In this document: positions 1-4,973 of the stretch, piece after piece | Numbering within the stretch: the first letter of the stretch is position 1 | Layout of the letters: every line of letters begins with the position of its first letter | Assembly: GCA_030150425.1 (NCBI GenBank) | Contig: JASLFY010000410.1 | Location: 1-5,003 of the forward strand | Length of the DNA: 5,003 bases | Direction: 5' to 3' | Source: Yimella sp. | GTDB lineage: Bacteria > Actinomycetota > Actinomycetes > Actinomycetales > Dermatophilaceae | Notes under the pieces: model-generated | Database searches by the model: none | What the model was told of the DNA's origin: nothing | The model's input: the letters and a program-made list of their open reading frames with translations, nothing else | Position numbers and translations under genes: made by a program

Positions 1-393
1 GAGGAGGAGGCGGCGAAGTCGATCTTCGGCTACACGGTCGGCAACGACGTCACCGCCCGCGACCTGCAGAAGTCCGACGGCCAGCGGTCCCGCGCGAAGG
101 GGTTCGACACCTTCTGCCCGCTCGGCCCGTGGATCGAGACCGACCTGGACGTCTCCGACGTACGGGTGCAGACCCGGCTCGACGGCGAGACCGTGCAGGA
201 CGGCCGCACCCGCGACATGATCCACGACATCCCGAAGCTGATCTCGTACGCCTCGCAGGCGTTCACCCTGCTGCCCGGCGACGTGATCCTCACCGGTACC
301 CCTGAGGGGGTCGGACCAGTACAGTCCGGCCAGCGCGTGGAGATCGAGATCGACGGCATCGGCACCCTCGGGAACCCGTTCCTGCGCCGCTGA
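1..393 (+). CDS. FAH-family hydrolase/isomerase, C-terminal part (5' end outside window)
   Basis: The reading frame is open from the first base and ends in TGA, giving 130 residues, so the N-terminal part of the protein lies before the window. The visible part matches the catalytic fold of the fumarylacetoacetate hydrolase family. It has GYTVGNDVTARDLQ (residues 10-23 of the fragment), where Asp16 should be the third metal ligand. It also has RAKGFDTFCPLGPW (31-44), with Lys33 in the active-site lysine position, and GDVILTGTPEGVGP near the C-terminus. The two glutamate metal ligands of the family would be upstream and are not seen. Family members hydrolyse, decarboxylate or isomerise beta-diketo or 2-oxo acids with Mg2+ or Mn2+ in the cytosol, usually in aromatic-acid breakdown or oxaloacetate handling. 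The substrate cannot be told from this fragment. The gene is not tightly coupled to murI, which follows after 84 bases with its own likely promoter. Confidence 0.88.
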   Translation, partial: EEEAAKSIFGYTVGNDVTARDLQKSDGQRSRAKGFDTFCPLGPWIETDLDVSDVRVQTRLDGETVQDGRTRDMIHDIPKLISYASQAFTLLPGDVILTGTPEGVGPVQSGQRVEIEIDGIGTLGNPFLRR

Positions 394-401
394 CCCGCGG
401 T

Positions 402-415
402 CGGCGTACACGCCG
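402..415 (+). terminator. Small GC hairpin after the FAH gene, possible weak terminator
   Basis: CGGCG (402-406) can pair with CGCCG (411-415) around the loop TACA, and two G-U pairs could extend the stem outwards. It starts 8 bases after the FAH stop codon. There is no following run of T, so it is not a standard intrinsic terminator, although actinobacterial terminators often lack one. The stem is short and could be chance in DNA this rich in G+C. Confidence 0.25.
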
Positions 416-465
416 GTGTGAGCAGTTGCACGTCGAAGAAGGCGACTGACCCGCCGGGCCGGCCC

Positions 466-471
466 TACCCT
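466..471 (+). promoter_or_regulatory. Likely -10 element of a leaderless murI promoter
   Basis: TACCCT fits the actinobacterial -10 consensus TANNNT. It is separated by exactly six bases from the GTG at 478, so transcription would be expected to begin at or within a base of that start codon, giving a leaderless mRNA. No Shine-Dalgarno sequence lies before this GTG, which agrees with leaderless initiation. A -35 box is not convincing: CTGACC at 446-451 resembles TTGACN, but the spacer of 14 bases is short. The same arrangement occurs before rph in this window. Confidence 0.55.
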
Positions 472-477
472 GTTCAG

Positions 478-1302
478 GTGTCAAATGCACCGATCGGGAT
501 CTTCGACAGCGGCTACGGCGGGTTGACCGTCGCGCGCGCTGTGCTCGATCAGTTGCCGCACGAATCCGTCGCCTACCTCGGCGACACCGCACGAGCTCCG
601 TACGGTCCGCGCCCGATCGCGCAGACCCGGCAGTTCGCGCTGGAGTGCCTCGACCGCCTCGTCGACCACGGGGTGAAGGCGCTGGTCATCGCGTGCAACA
701 CCGCCAGTGCGGCGGTGCTGCACGACGCCCGGGAGCGCTACGACGTACCGCTGGTGGAGGTCATCCGACCGGCCGTACGCCGGGCCGTCCGGGCGACCCG
801 CAACGCTCGCGTCGGCGTCATCTCGACCGCCGGAACCCACCAGTCCGGCGCCTACCTCGACGCGTTCGCCGCAGCACCCGACCTCGAGGTCATCTCGCAG
901 CCGTGCCCGCGGTTCGTGGAGTTCGTCGAGTCCGGGGTGACCGGGGGACCGGAGCTGCTCGACGTCGCGCGGGACTACTTGAACCCGTTGCGGGACAAGG
1001 AAATCGACACGTTGGTCCTCGGGTGCACCCACTACCCGTTGTTGACCGGCGTCATCTCGTACGTCATGGGTGACGACGTCACCCTGGTGTCCTCCGCGGA
1101 GGAGACGGCCAAGGACGTCTATCGCGTCCTGGCCGACGCCGACGCGCTGGCACCGACCGATCAGGAGGCCGGATTGTCGTTCACCACGACCGGTGACCCG
1201 GAGACGTTCCGCCGGTTGGCGAAGCGTTTCCTCGGACTCGGGCCGGAGTTCGACCATGTGTTCACCAGCAACTTCCACGGGGTGAGCGTGCCGTGCGCTT
1301 GA
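478..1302 (+). CDS. murI: Glutamate racemase
   Basis: The product (274 aa, normal for the family) interconverts L- and D-glutamate without cofactor in the cytosol, supplying D-Glu for peptidoglycan precursor synthesis by MurD. It begins with the typical IGIFDSGYGGLTV block (residues 6-18), in which Asp10 and Ser11 lie in the active site. Both catalytic cysteines are present: Cys73 in VIACNTASA and Cys183 in LGCTHYPLL, with His185 next to the latter. The FVEFVESG segment (147-153) carries the conserved acidic residue. I chose GTG 478 because it puts the family's N-terminus right at the start and sits at the right distance from a -10 hexamer. An in-frame GTG at 418 would add 20 residues, rich in Ser, Lys and Pro, that are not typical of MurI. 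The gene overlaps the next one by 10 bases, so the two are probably cotranscribed and translationally coupled. The protein looks intact. Confidence 0.95.
   Translation: MSNAPIGIFDSGYGGLTVARAVLDQLPHESVAYLGDTARAPYGPRPIAQTRQFALECLDRLVDHGVKALVIACNTASAAVLHDARERYDVPLVEVIRPAVRRAVRATRNARVGVISTAGTHQSGAYLDAFAAAPDLEVISQPCPRFVEFVESGVTGGPELLDVARDYLNPLRDKEIDTLVLGCTHYPLLTGVISYVMGDDVTLVSSAEETAKDVYRVLADADALAPTDQEAGLSFTTTGDPETFRRLAKRFLGLGPEFDHVFTSNFHGVSVPCA
1279..1286 (+). promoter_or_regulatory. Ribosome binding site deciding the metallo-hydrolase start
   Basis: GGGGTGAG lies inside the end of murI, six bases before the GTG at 1293. It supports that GTG as the start and suggests that ribosomes finishing murI can reinitiate on the overlapping gene. 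Confidence 0.5.
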
Positions 1303-2075
1303 CCGTCCTGGGCTGCTCCGGCTCGTTCGCCGGACCCGATTCGCCCGCTTCGAGTTACCTCGTCCAGGCCGACCACGAGGGCCGCACCTGGAACCTCGTG
1401 CTCGACATGGGTCCGGGCTCCCTCGGCGAGCTGCAGCGACACATCGATCTCGCCGACATCGACGCGATCGTGATCAGTCACCTGCATCCCGATCACTGCC
1501 TCGACCTGACCGGGCTGTTCGTCGTGACGAAGTACCACCCGACCCGCGGCCCGTTGCCGACCATCCCGGTCTACGGCCCGCAGGACACCGGTGCGCGCAT
1601 GTCGCGGGCGAACGGCGTGACGCTGTCGGAGGCGTCCGACCCGCACGGCATGGACACCGAGTTCGACTTCCGCACCCTCGTCTCGGAGCAGGAGTTCCGG
1701 GTGGGGCCGTTCACCGTCACCCCGCACCGGGTGAACCACCCGGTCGAGGCGTTCGGCTTCCGGGTCATGGCGGACGACCGGCTGCTGGTCTACACCGGCG
1801 ACACCGATTCCACTCCGGCGCTGACGCCGTTGATGACCGGCGCCGATCTGCTGCTGGCCGACTCGGCGTTCTGCGACGTACGTGACAGCGTGCGTGACAT
1901 CCACCTGACCGGTTCGCGTGCCGCGCAGGCGGCGCTGGACGCGGGCGGCGTACGGCGGTTGATGCTCACCCACATCCCGGCGTGGAACGACCGGGAGACG
2001 TGTCGGGCGCAGGCGGCGAGCGTATGGCCCGGCGAGGTCGAACTCGCGGAGCCGCGGGCGACGTACGAGGTCTGA
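1293..2075 (+). CDS. Metallo-beta-lactamase-fold hydrolase, Rv1339-type (probable cyclic nucleotide phosphodiesterase)
   Basis: This is a 260-residue cytosolic protein with no signal peptide or membrane segment. It has the complete di-metal set of the RNase Z/phosphodiesterase-like branch of the fold. His63, His65, Asp67 and His68 form the HLHPDH motif, His149 is in VNHP, Asp170 in YTGDTD and His227 in LTHIP; His204 lies in DIHLTG. The RNase Z substrate-binding arm is not evident, so tRNA 3'-processing is less likely. The gene directly after murI in mycobacteria (Rv1339) encodes this kind of protein and has been reported to lower cAMP as an atypical class II phosphodiesterase. The cAMP role here is inferred from family and position. 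The GTG start overlaps murI by 10 bases and is preceded by GGGGTGAG at 1279-1286, a usable ribosome binding site 6 bases upstream. The stop is 16 bases from the convergent YqeY-like gene, with no clear terminator between them. Confidence 0.88.
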   Translation: MRLTVLGCSGSFAGPDSPASSYLVQADHEGRTWNLVLDMGPGSLGELQRHIDLADIDAIVISHLHPDHCLDLTGLFVVTKYHPTRGPLPTIPVYGPQDTGARMSRANGVTLSEASDPHGMDTEFDFRTLVSEQEFRVGPFTVTPHRVNHPVEAFGFRVMADDRLLVYTGDTDSTPALTPLMTGADLLLADSAFCDVRDSVRDIHLTGSRAAQAALDAGGVRRLMLTHIPAWNDRETCRAQAASVWPGEVELAEPRATYEV

Positions 2076-2091
2076 GGGCGCTTCCAGGGCG

Positions 2092-2439
2092 TCAGGTGGT
2101 CCACGGCGCGAGGGCGTCCGCCTCCGCGCGCAACCGTTCGGCCCGTTCGGGCTGACCGAGCCGGTCGTAGTGGGCTGCCGCGACCTCGCGCTCGTCGACC
2201 TCCGCCGCGAGCAGGAACTGCACCTCGTGTTCGGTGAGTTCGTGGCGCGGTCCGTCGCCGGCGCCGAGGCCGTACGGCGAACTCTCGATCGCGCCGGTGC
2301 GCTCGGCGCTGCCGGTCGCCTCCGCGTTGTCGATGCGCGCGATCCCCGAGCGCAGCGCGGCAACGGCTGCGGCGTCGCGCTCACGCATCGCGTCGGCCAG
2401 GGCGGCGCGCAGTTCGGCGCGGGTCTCGTCAGCGGTCAT
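2092..2439 (-). CDS. Small YqeY-like (GatB/YqeY-related) protein, function unknown
   Basis: The product is 115 aa, soluble, strongly helical and charged. The N-terminal part (ETRAELRAALADAMRERD at 5-22, then ALRSGIARIDNAEA at 28-41) resembles the start of YqeY proteins. The C-terminal part (REVAAAHYDRLGQPERAERL, 84-103) resembles their helix-turn-helix segment. YqeY is related to the tRNA-facing tail domain of GatB, the amidotransferase subunit, but free-standing YqeY has no firmly established role, so I assign none. It is shorter than the usual YqeY of about 150 residues, with a Gly/Ser/Pro-rich linker at about residues 42-66. I chose ATG 2439 because a TAGGAT hexamer ends eight bases before it and the YqeY-like sequence begins there. 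An ATG at 2490 in the same frame would add 17 unrelated residues and overlap the divergent gene. It is convergent with the metallo-hydrolase gene and divergent from the S66 gene. Confidence 0.75.
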   Translation of the reverse strand: MTADETRAELRAALADAMRERDAAAVAALRSGIARIDNAEATGSAERTGAIESSPYGLGAGDGPRHELTEHEVQFLLAAEVDEREVAAAHYDRLGQPERAERLRAEADALAPWTT

Positions 2440-2446
2440 GACCACA

Positions 2447-2452
2447 ATCCTA
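2447..2452 (-). promoter_or_regulatory. Likely -10 element of a leaderless promoter for the YqeY-like gene
   Basis: Read on the minus strand the hexamer is TAGGAT, a strong match to TANNNT. Seven bases separate it from the ATG at 2439, so the transcript would start at about the A of the start codon. No Shine-Dalgarno sequence precedes the ATG, and no clear -35 box is visible 16-18 bases upstream. The divergent intergenic space is only 49 bases, so regulation of the two genes may be linked. Confidence 0.55.
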
Positions 2453-2475
2453 TTGGCGAGATCGAGTCCGGCTCT

Positions 2476-2481
2476 GGTGGA
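2476..2481 (+). promoter_or_regulatory. Weak ribosome binding site of the S66 peptidase gene
   Basis: GGTGGA lies seven bases before the ATG at 2489 and is an imperfect Shine-Dalgarno sequence. Unlike the neighbouring genes, this start has no TANNNT hexamer at leaderless distance; the nearest is TGGAAT at 2478-2483, which lacks the second-position A. Initiation may therefore be leadered. Confidence 0.35.
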
Positions 2482-2488
2482 ATGAGGC

Positions 2489-3514
2489 ATGAGCCCGCGC
2501 TACCCACGCCCGCTGCGTCCCGGCGACACGATCGCCGTCACCGCCCCGTCGTCCGGGGTCGAGCCGCGTCACCAGGGGCGCCTCGACTTCACGTTGAACT
2601 GGTTGCGGGACAAGGGATTCGACGTCGTCGAGGGCAACTGCCTGCGTGGCGGAACCCAGGTGAGTGCGCCGGTCGCCGACCGGGCGGCCGAGGTGGAGGC
2701 GTTCCTGACCGACCCGCGCATCCGGGCCGTCGTTCCGCCGTGGGGTGGGGAGACCGCGATCGACCTGGTCGACCTGCTGGACTACCGCGCGATCGGACGC
2801 GCCGAGCCGACCTGGATCGTCGGTTTCAGTGACACCTCGACGCTGTTGGTGCCGCTGACCCTGCGCGCCGACCTCGCGACGCTGCACGGCCACAACCTGA
2901 TGGACACGCCGTACGAACTGCCGGCCGGGCCGATGCACTGGCTCGACGTCGCCGCGCTCGAGCCGGGCGCGAGCTTCACCCAGTCCGGCACCACCAGTCA
3001 CCGGCAGCCCGGCTGGGACGACTGGGAGAAGGACCCGACGCCCACCACCATGCCGCTCACCGAACCGACCGAGTGGCGGGTGCTGCACGGCCCCGACGAG
3101 GTCTCCTTCGGCGGCCGGCTGATCGGTGGTTGCGTGGAGGTGCTCGGCCCGCTGGCCGGAACCCCGTACGCGGACGTCGGCGGCTGGGTGCAGCAGCAGT
3201 CCGAGGGAACGGTCGTCTACCTCGAGGTCGGCGGCACCGACGCGTACGACGCCTGCCGTCACCTGCACGCGCTGCGGCTGGCCGGTTGGTTCGAGCGCGC
3301 CAACGGGGTGTTGATCGGTCGCACCCGCGCGCCCGACTCGGAGTACCTCACCCATGACGGTGCGGTGATCGACGCGCTCGCACGGCTCGACCTGCCGATC
3401 GTGGCCGGTGTCGACTTCGGCCACGTGCCGCCGGCGATGGCGTTCGTCAACGGGGCGCTCGCGCAGGTCCGGGTCGCCGGAGGCACGGGGGAGATCACCC
3501 AGACTCTCGGCTGA
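2489..3514 (+). CDS. S66-family serine peptidase (LD-carboxypeptidase / MccF-like)
   Basis: The product is 341 aa, with no signal peptide or membrane segment, so it is probably cytosolic. The S66 Ser-Glu-His triad is visible: Ser114 in VGFSDTS (nucleophile elbow), Glu246 in VYLEVGG and His312 in VDFGHVPP. The N-terminus LRPGDTIAVTAPSSG (9-23) and VPPWGGE (82-88) are also typical. The family includes LdcA, which removes the terminal D-Ala from recycled muropeptide tetrapeptides. It also includes MccF, which cleaves the peptide-nucleotide bond of microcin C and related aminoacyl-sulfamoyl or -phosphoramidate adenylates. The long stretch between Ser and Glu (132 residues) and the total length fit MccF better than the shorter LdcA. 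A Trp-rich segment, PGWDDWEKD (174-182), sits in that insertion. Peptidoglycan recycling and detoxification of peptidyl-nucleotides both remain possible. It is divergent from the YqeY-like gene, and rph follows 25 bases later with its own likely promoter. Confidence 0.9.
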   Translation: MSPRYPRPLRPGDTIAVTAPSSGVEPRHQGRLDFTLNWLRDKGFDVVEGNCLRGGTQVSAPVADRAAEVEAFLTDPRIRAVVPPWGGETAIDLVDLLDYRAIGRAEPTWIVGFSDTSTLLVPLTLRADLATLHGHNLMDTPYELPAGPMHWLDVAALEPGASFTQSGTTSHRQPGWDDWEKDPTPTTMPLTEPTEWRVLHGPDEVSFGGRLIGGCVEVLGPLAGTPYADVGGWVQQQSEGTVVYLEVGGTDAYDACRHLHALRLAGWFERANGVLIGRTRAPDSEYLTHDGAVIDALARLDLPIVAGVDFGHVPPAMAFVNGALAQVRVAGGTGEITQTLG

Positions 3515-3527
3515 GCCGCCTCGTCCC

Positions 3528-3533
3528 TAGGCT
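3528..3533 (+). promoter_or_regulatory. Likely -10 element of a leaderless rph promoter
   Basis: TAGGCT matches TANNNT and is followed by exactly six bases before the ATG at 3540, the same geometry as murI. There is no purine-rich Shine-Dalgarno at normal spacing except GGGCG, which abuts the start codon. No good -35 box is seen near 3505-3511. The rph-rdgB pair can thus be transcribed independently of the S66 gene. Confidence 0.55.
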
Positions 3534-3539
3534 GGGCGC

Positions 3540-4295
3540 ATGACTGAGACCCCGCGCCACGACGGCCGCGCCGCCGACCAGCTCCGCGACATCACGATCA
3601 CCCGCAACTGGCTCGACCACGCCGAGGGCAGCGTGCTCGTCGAGTTCGGCAAGACGCGCGTGCTCTGCGCCGCGTCGTTCACCGAGGGCGTTCCGCGGTG
3701 GTTGAAGGGCAAGGGCACCGGCTGGGTCACGGCCGAGTACGAAATGCTCCCGCGCTCCACCAACACCCGCTCCGACCGCGAGTCGCGCAAGGGCAAGGTC
3801 GGCGGCCGTACGCACGAGATCTCCCGACTGATCGGTCGCAGCCTGCGCGCGATCATCGACACGAAGGCGTTGGGGGAGAACACGATCGTGCTCGACTGCG
3901 ACGTGCTCCAGGCCGACGGCGGGACGCGTACGGCGTCCATCACGGGTGCGTACGTCGCCCTCGTCGACGCGATCGAGGACGCCCGCGCGCGTGGCCTGAT
4001 CGCCAAGAACGCCAAGCCGTTGACCGGGTCGATCGCCGCCGTCAGCGTCGGGGTGGTCAAGGGCACCCCGGTGCTCGACCTGGACTACCCGGAGGACTCC
4101 ACCGCCGAGACCGACATGAACGTCGTGATGACCGGCGTCGGCGGCTTCGTCGAGGTTCAGGGCACCGCGGAGGGCGCCCCGTTCGACCGCGACGAGCTGA
4201 ACGCGCTGCTGGACCTGGCGGCCAAGGGCATCGGCGACCTCACCCGGTTGCAGCAGGAGGCCCTCGAGGCCCCGGCACGCGAGCGGGACCGATGA
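3540..4295 (+). CDS. rph: Ribonuclease PH
   Basis: RNase PH is a phosphate-dependent 3'-to-5' exoribonuclease that trims the 3' extensions of tRNA precursors and works as a ring-shaped hexamer. The 251-aa product has normal length. It shows the DGRAADQLRDITI start (8-20), FGKTRVLCAASF (36-47) and GTGWVTAEYEMLPRST (59-74). The phosphate-site Arg90 is in GGRTHEISR, DCDVLQADGGTRTASITGA (119-137) carries the GGTR phosphate loop, and DLDYPEDSTAETDMNVVMT (180-198) holds the metal-binding aspartates. It lacks the KH and S1 domains of polynucleotide phosphorylase, which separates it from that relative. The last four bases (ATGA) are shared with rdgB, a sign of translational coupling and a common actinobacterial arrangement. 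No lesions are seen, so it should be active, unlike the frameshifted rph of E. coli K-12. Confidence 0.96.
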   Translation: MTETPRHDGRAADQLRDITITRNWLDHAEGSVLVEFGKTRVLCAASFTEGVPRWLKGKGTGWVTAEYEMLPRSTNTRSDRESRKGKVGGRTHEISRLIGRSLRAIIDTKALGENTIVLDCDVLQADGGTRTASITGAYVALVDAIEDARARGLIAKNAKPLTGSIAAVSVGVVKGTPVLDLDYPEDSTAETDMNVVMTGVGGFVEVQGTAEGAPFDRDELNALLDLAAKGIGDLTRLQQEALEAPARERDR

Positions 4296-4882
4296 GCCGC
4301 CTGGTCCTGGCGACCCGCAATGCGGGCAAGCTGCGCGAGCTGCAGGCGATGGTCGGGGCTCTCGACCTCGACGTCGTCTCGGTGGCCGAGTTCGCCGATG
4401 TCGCGGACGTCGTGGAGTCCGGGGTGACCTTCGAGGAGAACGCCACCCTCAAGGCGCGGGAGGTCGCCGCGGCGACGAACCTGCCTGCGGTTGCTGACGA
4501 TTCGGGTCTCGCGGTCGATGTCCTGGGTGGTTGCCCGGGTGTCTTCAGCGCGCGCTGGTCGGGCACCCACGGCGCCGACGACGCGAACATCGACCTGCTG
4601 CTCGCCCAGACCGGCGACGTGCCGGCCGAGAAGCTGACCGCCCAGTTCGTCTGCTGCGTCGCGCTGGCGCAGCCGGACGGAACGGTCGTCGTACGTCGCG
4701 GCGAACTGCCGGGCCGCATCGTCCGGGAACGCCGCGGCACCAACGGTTTCGGTTACGACCCGATCTTCGAACTGCCCGACGGCCGTACGCTCGCGGAGTA
4801 CGCCGCCGACGAGAAGAACCGGATCTCCCACCGCGCCCGGGCCTTCGAAGCGCTGCTGCCGGAGCTGAGCCGACTCGGCTGA
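4292..4882 (+). CDS. rdgB: XTP/dITP (non-canonical purine NTP) pyrophosphatase
   Basis: The product hydrolyses XTP, ITP and dITP to the monophosphates plus pyrophosphate, keeping deaminated purines out of DNA and RNA. It belongs to the Ham1/RdgB family and has 196 aa, the usual size. Motifs in order are LATRNAGKLREL (5-16) for triphosphate binding, TFEENATLKA (46-55), ADDSGLAVD (68-76) with the acidic metal site Asp69/Asp70, GVFSARWSG (83-91), GTNGFGYDPIF (149-159) for base recognition, and ISHRARAF (178-185). The Trp in SARWSG is where Tyr or Phe is more usual, a mild variation. The ATG overlaps the rph stop (ATGA), with a weak GGGA site at 4285-4288, so expression probably depends on rph translation. 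The stop codon is one base from the 3' end of the opposing tRNA gene. Confidence 0.96.
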   Translation: MSRLVLATRNAGKLRELQAMVGALDLDVVSVAEFADVADVVESGVTFEENATLKAREVAAATNLPAVADDSGLAVDVLGGCPGVFSARWSGTHGADDANIDLLLAQTGDVPAEKLTAQFVCCVALAQPDGTVVVRRGELPGRIVRERRGTNGFGYDPIFELPDGRTLAEYAADEKNRISHRARAFEALLPELSRLG

Positions 4883-4883
4883 G

Positions 4884-4958
4884 TGCGGCCGATGAGATTC
4901 GAACTCACACTGTCGGGAACCTAAATCCCGTGCCTCCTGCCAGTTGGGCTACGGCCGC
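4884..4958 (-). tRNA. tRNA with UAG anticodon (Leu CUA-reading) but a short variable loop
   Basis: Read on the minus strand, 75 nt fold into a cloverleaf. The acceptor stem GCGGCCG/CGGCCGC has seven Watson-Crick pairs and the discriminator base is A. The D arm has a 3-bp stem (GCC/GGC) and a 12-nt loop containing GG. The anticodon stem CGGGA/UCCCG is perfect and encloses the loop UUUAGGU, giving anticodon UAG at 4923-4921. The T arm is GUGAG/CUCAU with loop UUCGAAU. Tertiary positions are sound: U8-A14, an A15-U48 Levitt pair, and G18/G19 with the T loop. No CCA is encoded, since the next bases read CTC. The anticodon loop and D-arm layout look leucine-like, but the variable region is only ACAGU, whereas normal tRNA-Leu has a long variable arm. 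The amino acid is therefore uncertain. RNase PH, encoded nearby, is the kind of enzyme that would trim it. Confidence 0.85.
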
Positions 4959-4967
4959 GCGGGGATC

Positions 4968-4973
4968 AGCTTA
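4968..4973 (-). promoter_or_regulatory. Possible -10 element of the tRNA gene
   Basis: On the minus strand TAAGCT fits TANNNT and stands nine bases before the tRNA 5' end, which would give a leader of two to three bases. The hexamer that would be the -35 box, about 17 bases further up, reads GGTCGC and is not a good match. The rest of the sequence to the window edge (4974-5003) shows nothing else I can identify. Confidence 0.35.

Noticed and set aside
418..477. Upstream GTG (418) as the murI start, giving a 294-aa protein
   Set aside because: The extra 20 residues do not look like a MurI N-terminus, and the TACCCT promoter hexamer would lie inside the coding region. GTG 478 starts the protein exactly where the family does.
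1161..2384. Long minus-strand open frames opposite murI and the metallo-hydrolase gene, and opposite the S66 gene (2450-3424)
   Set aside because: They are antisense to genes with clear families, rich in Arg, Gly and Ala without motifs, and typical of stop-poor high-GC DNA.
2440..2490. Upstream ATG (2490, minus strand) as the start of the YqeY-like gene
   Set aside because: It would add 17 residues without family resemblance, overlap the start codon of the divergent S66 gene, and contain the TAGGAT hexamer.
3508..3518. Hairpin CGGC-TGA-GCCG across the S66 stop codon as a terminator
   Set aside because: It has only four base pairs and a 3-base loop with no T run, which is expected by chance at this G+C content.
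4884..4958. The tRNA as an amber suppressor
   Set aside because: Suppressing the UAG stop codon requires anticodon CUA. Here the anticodon itself is UAG, which pairs with the sense codon CUA.
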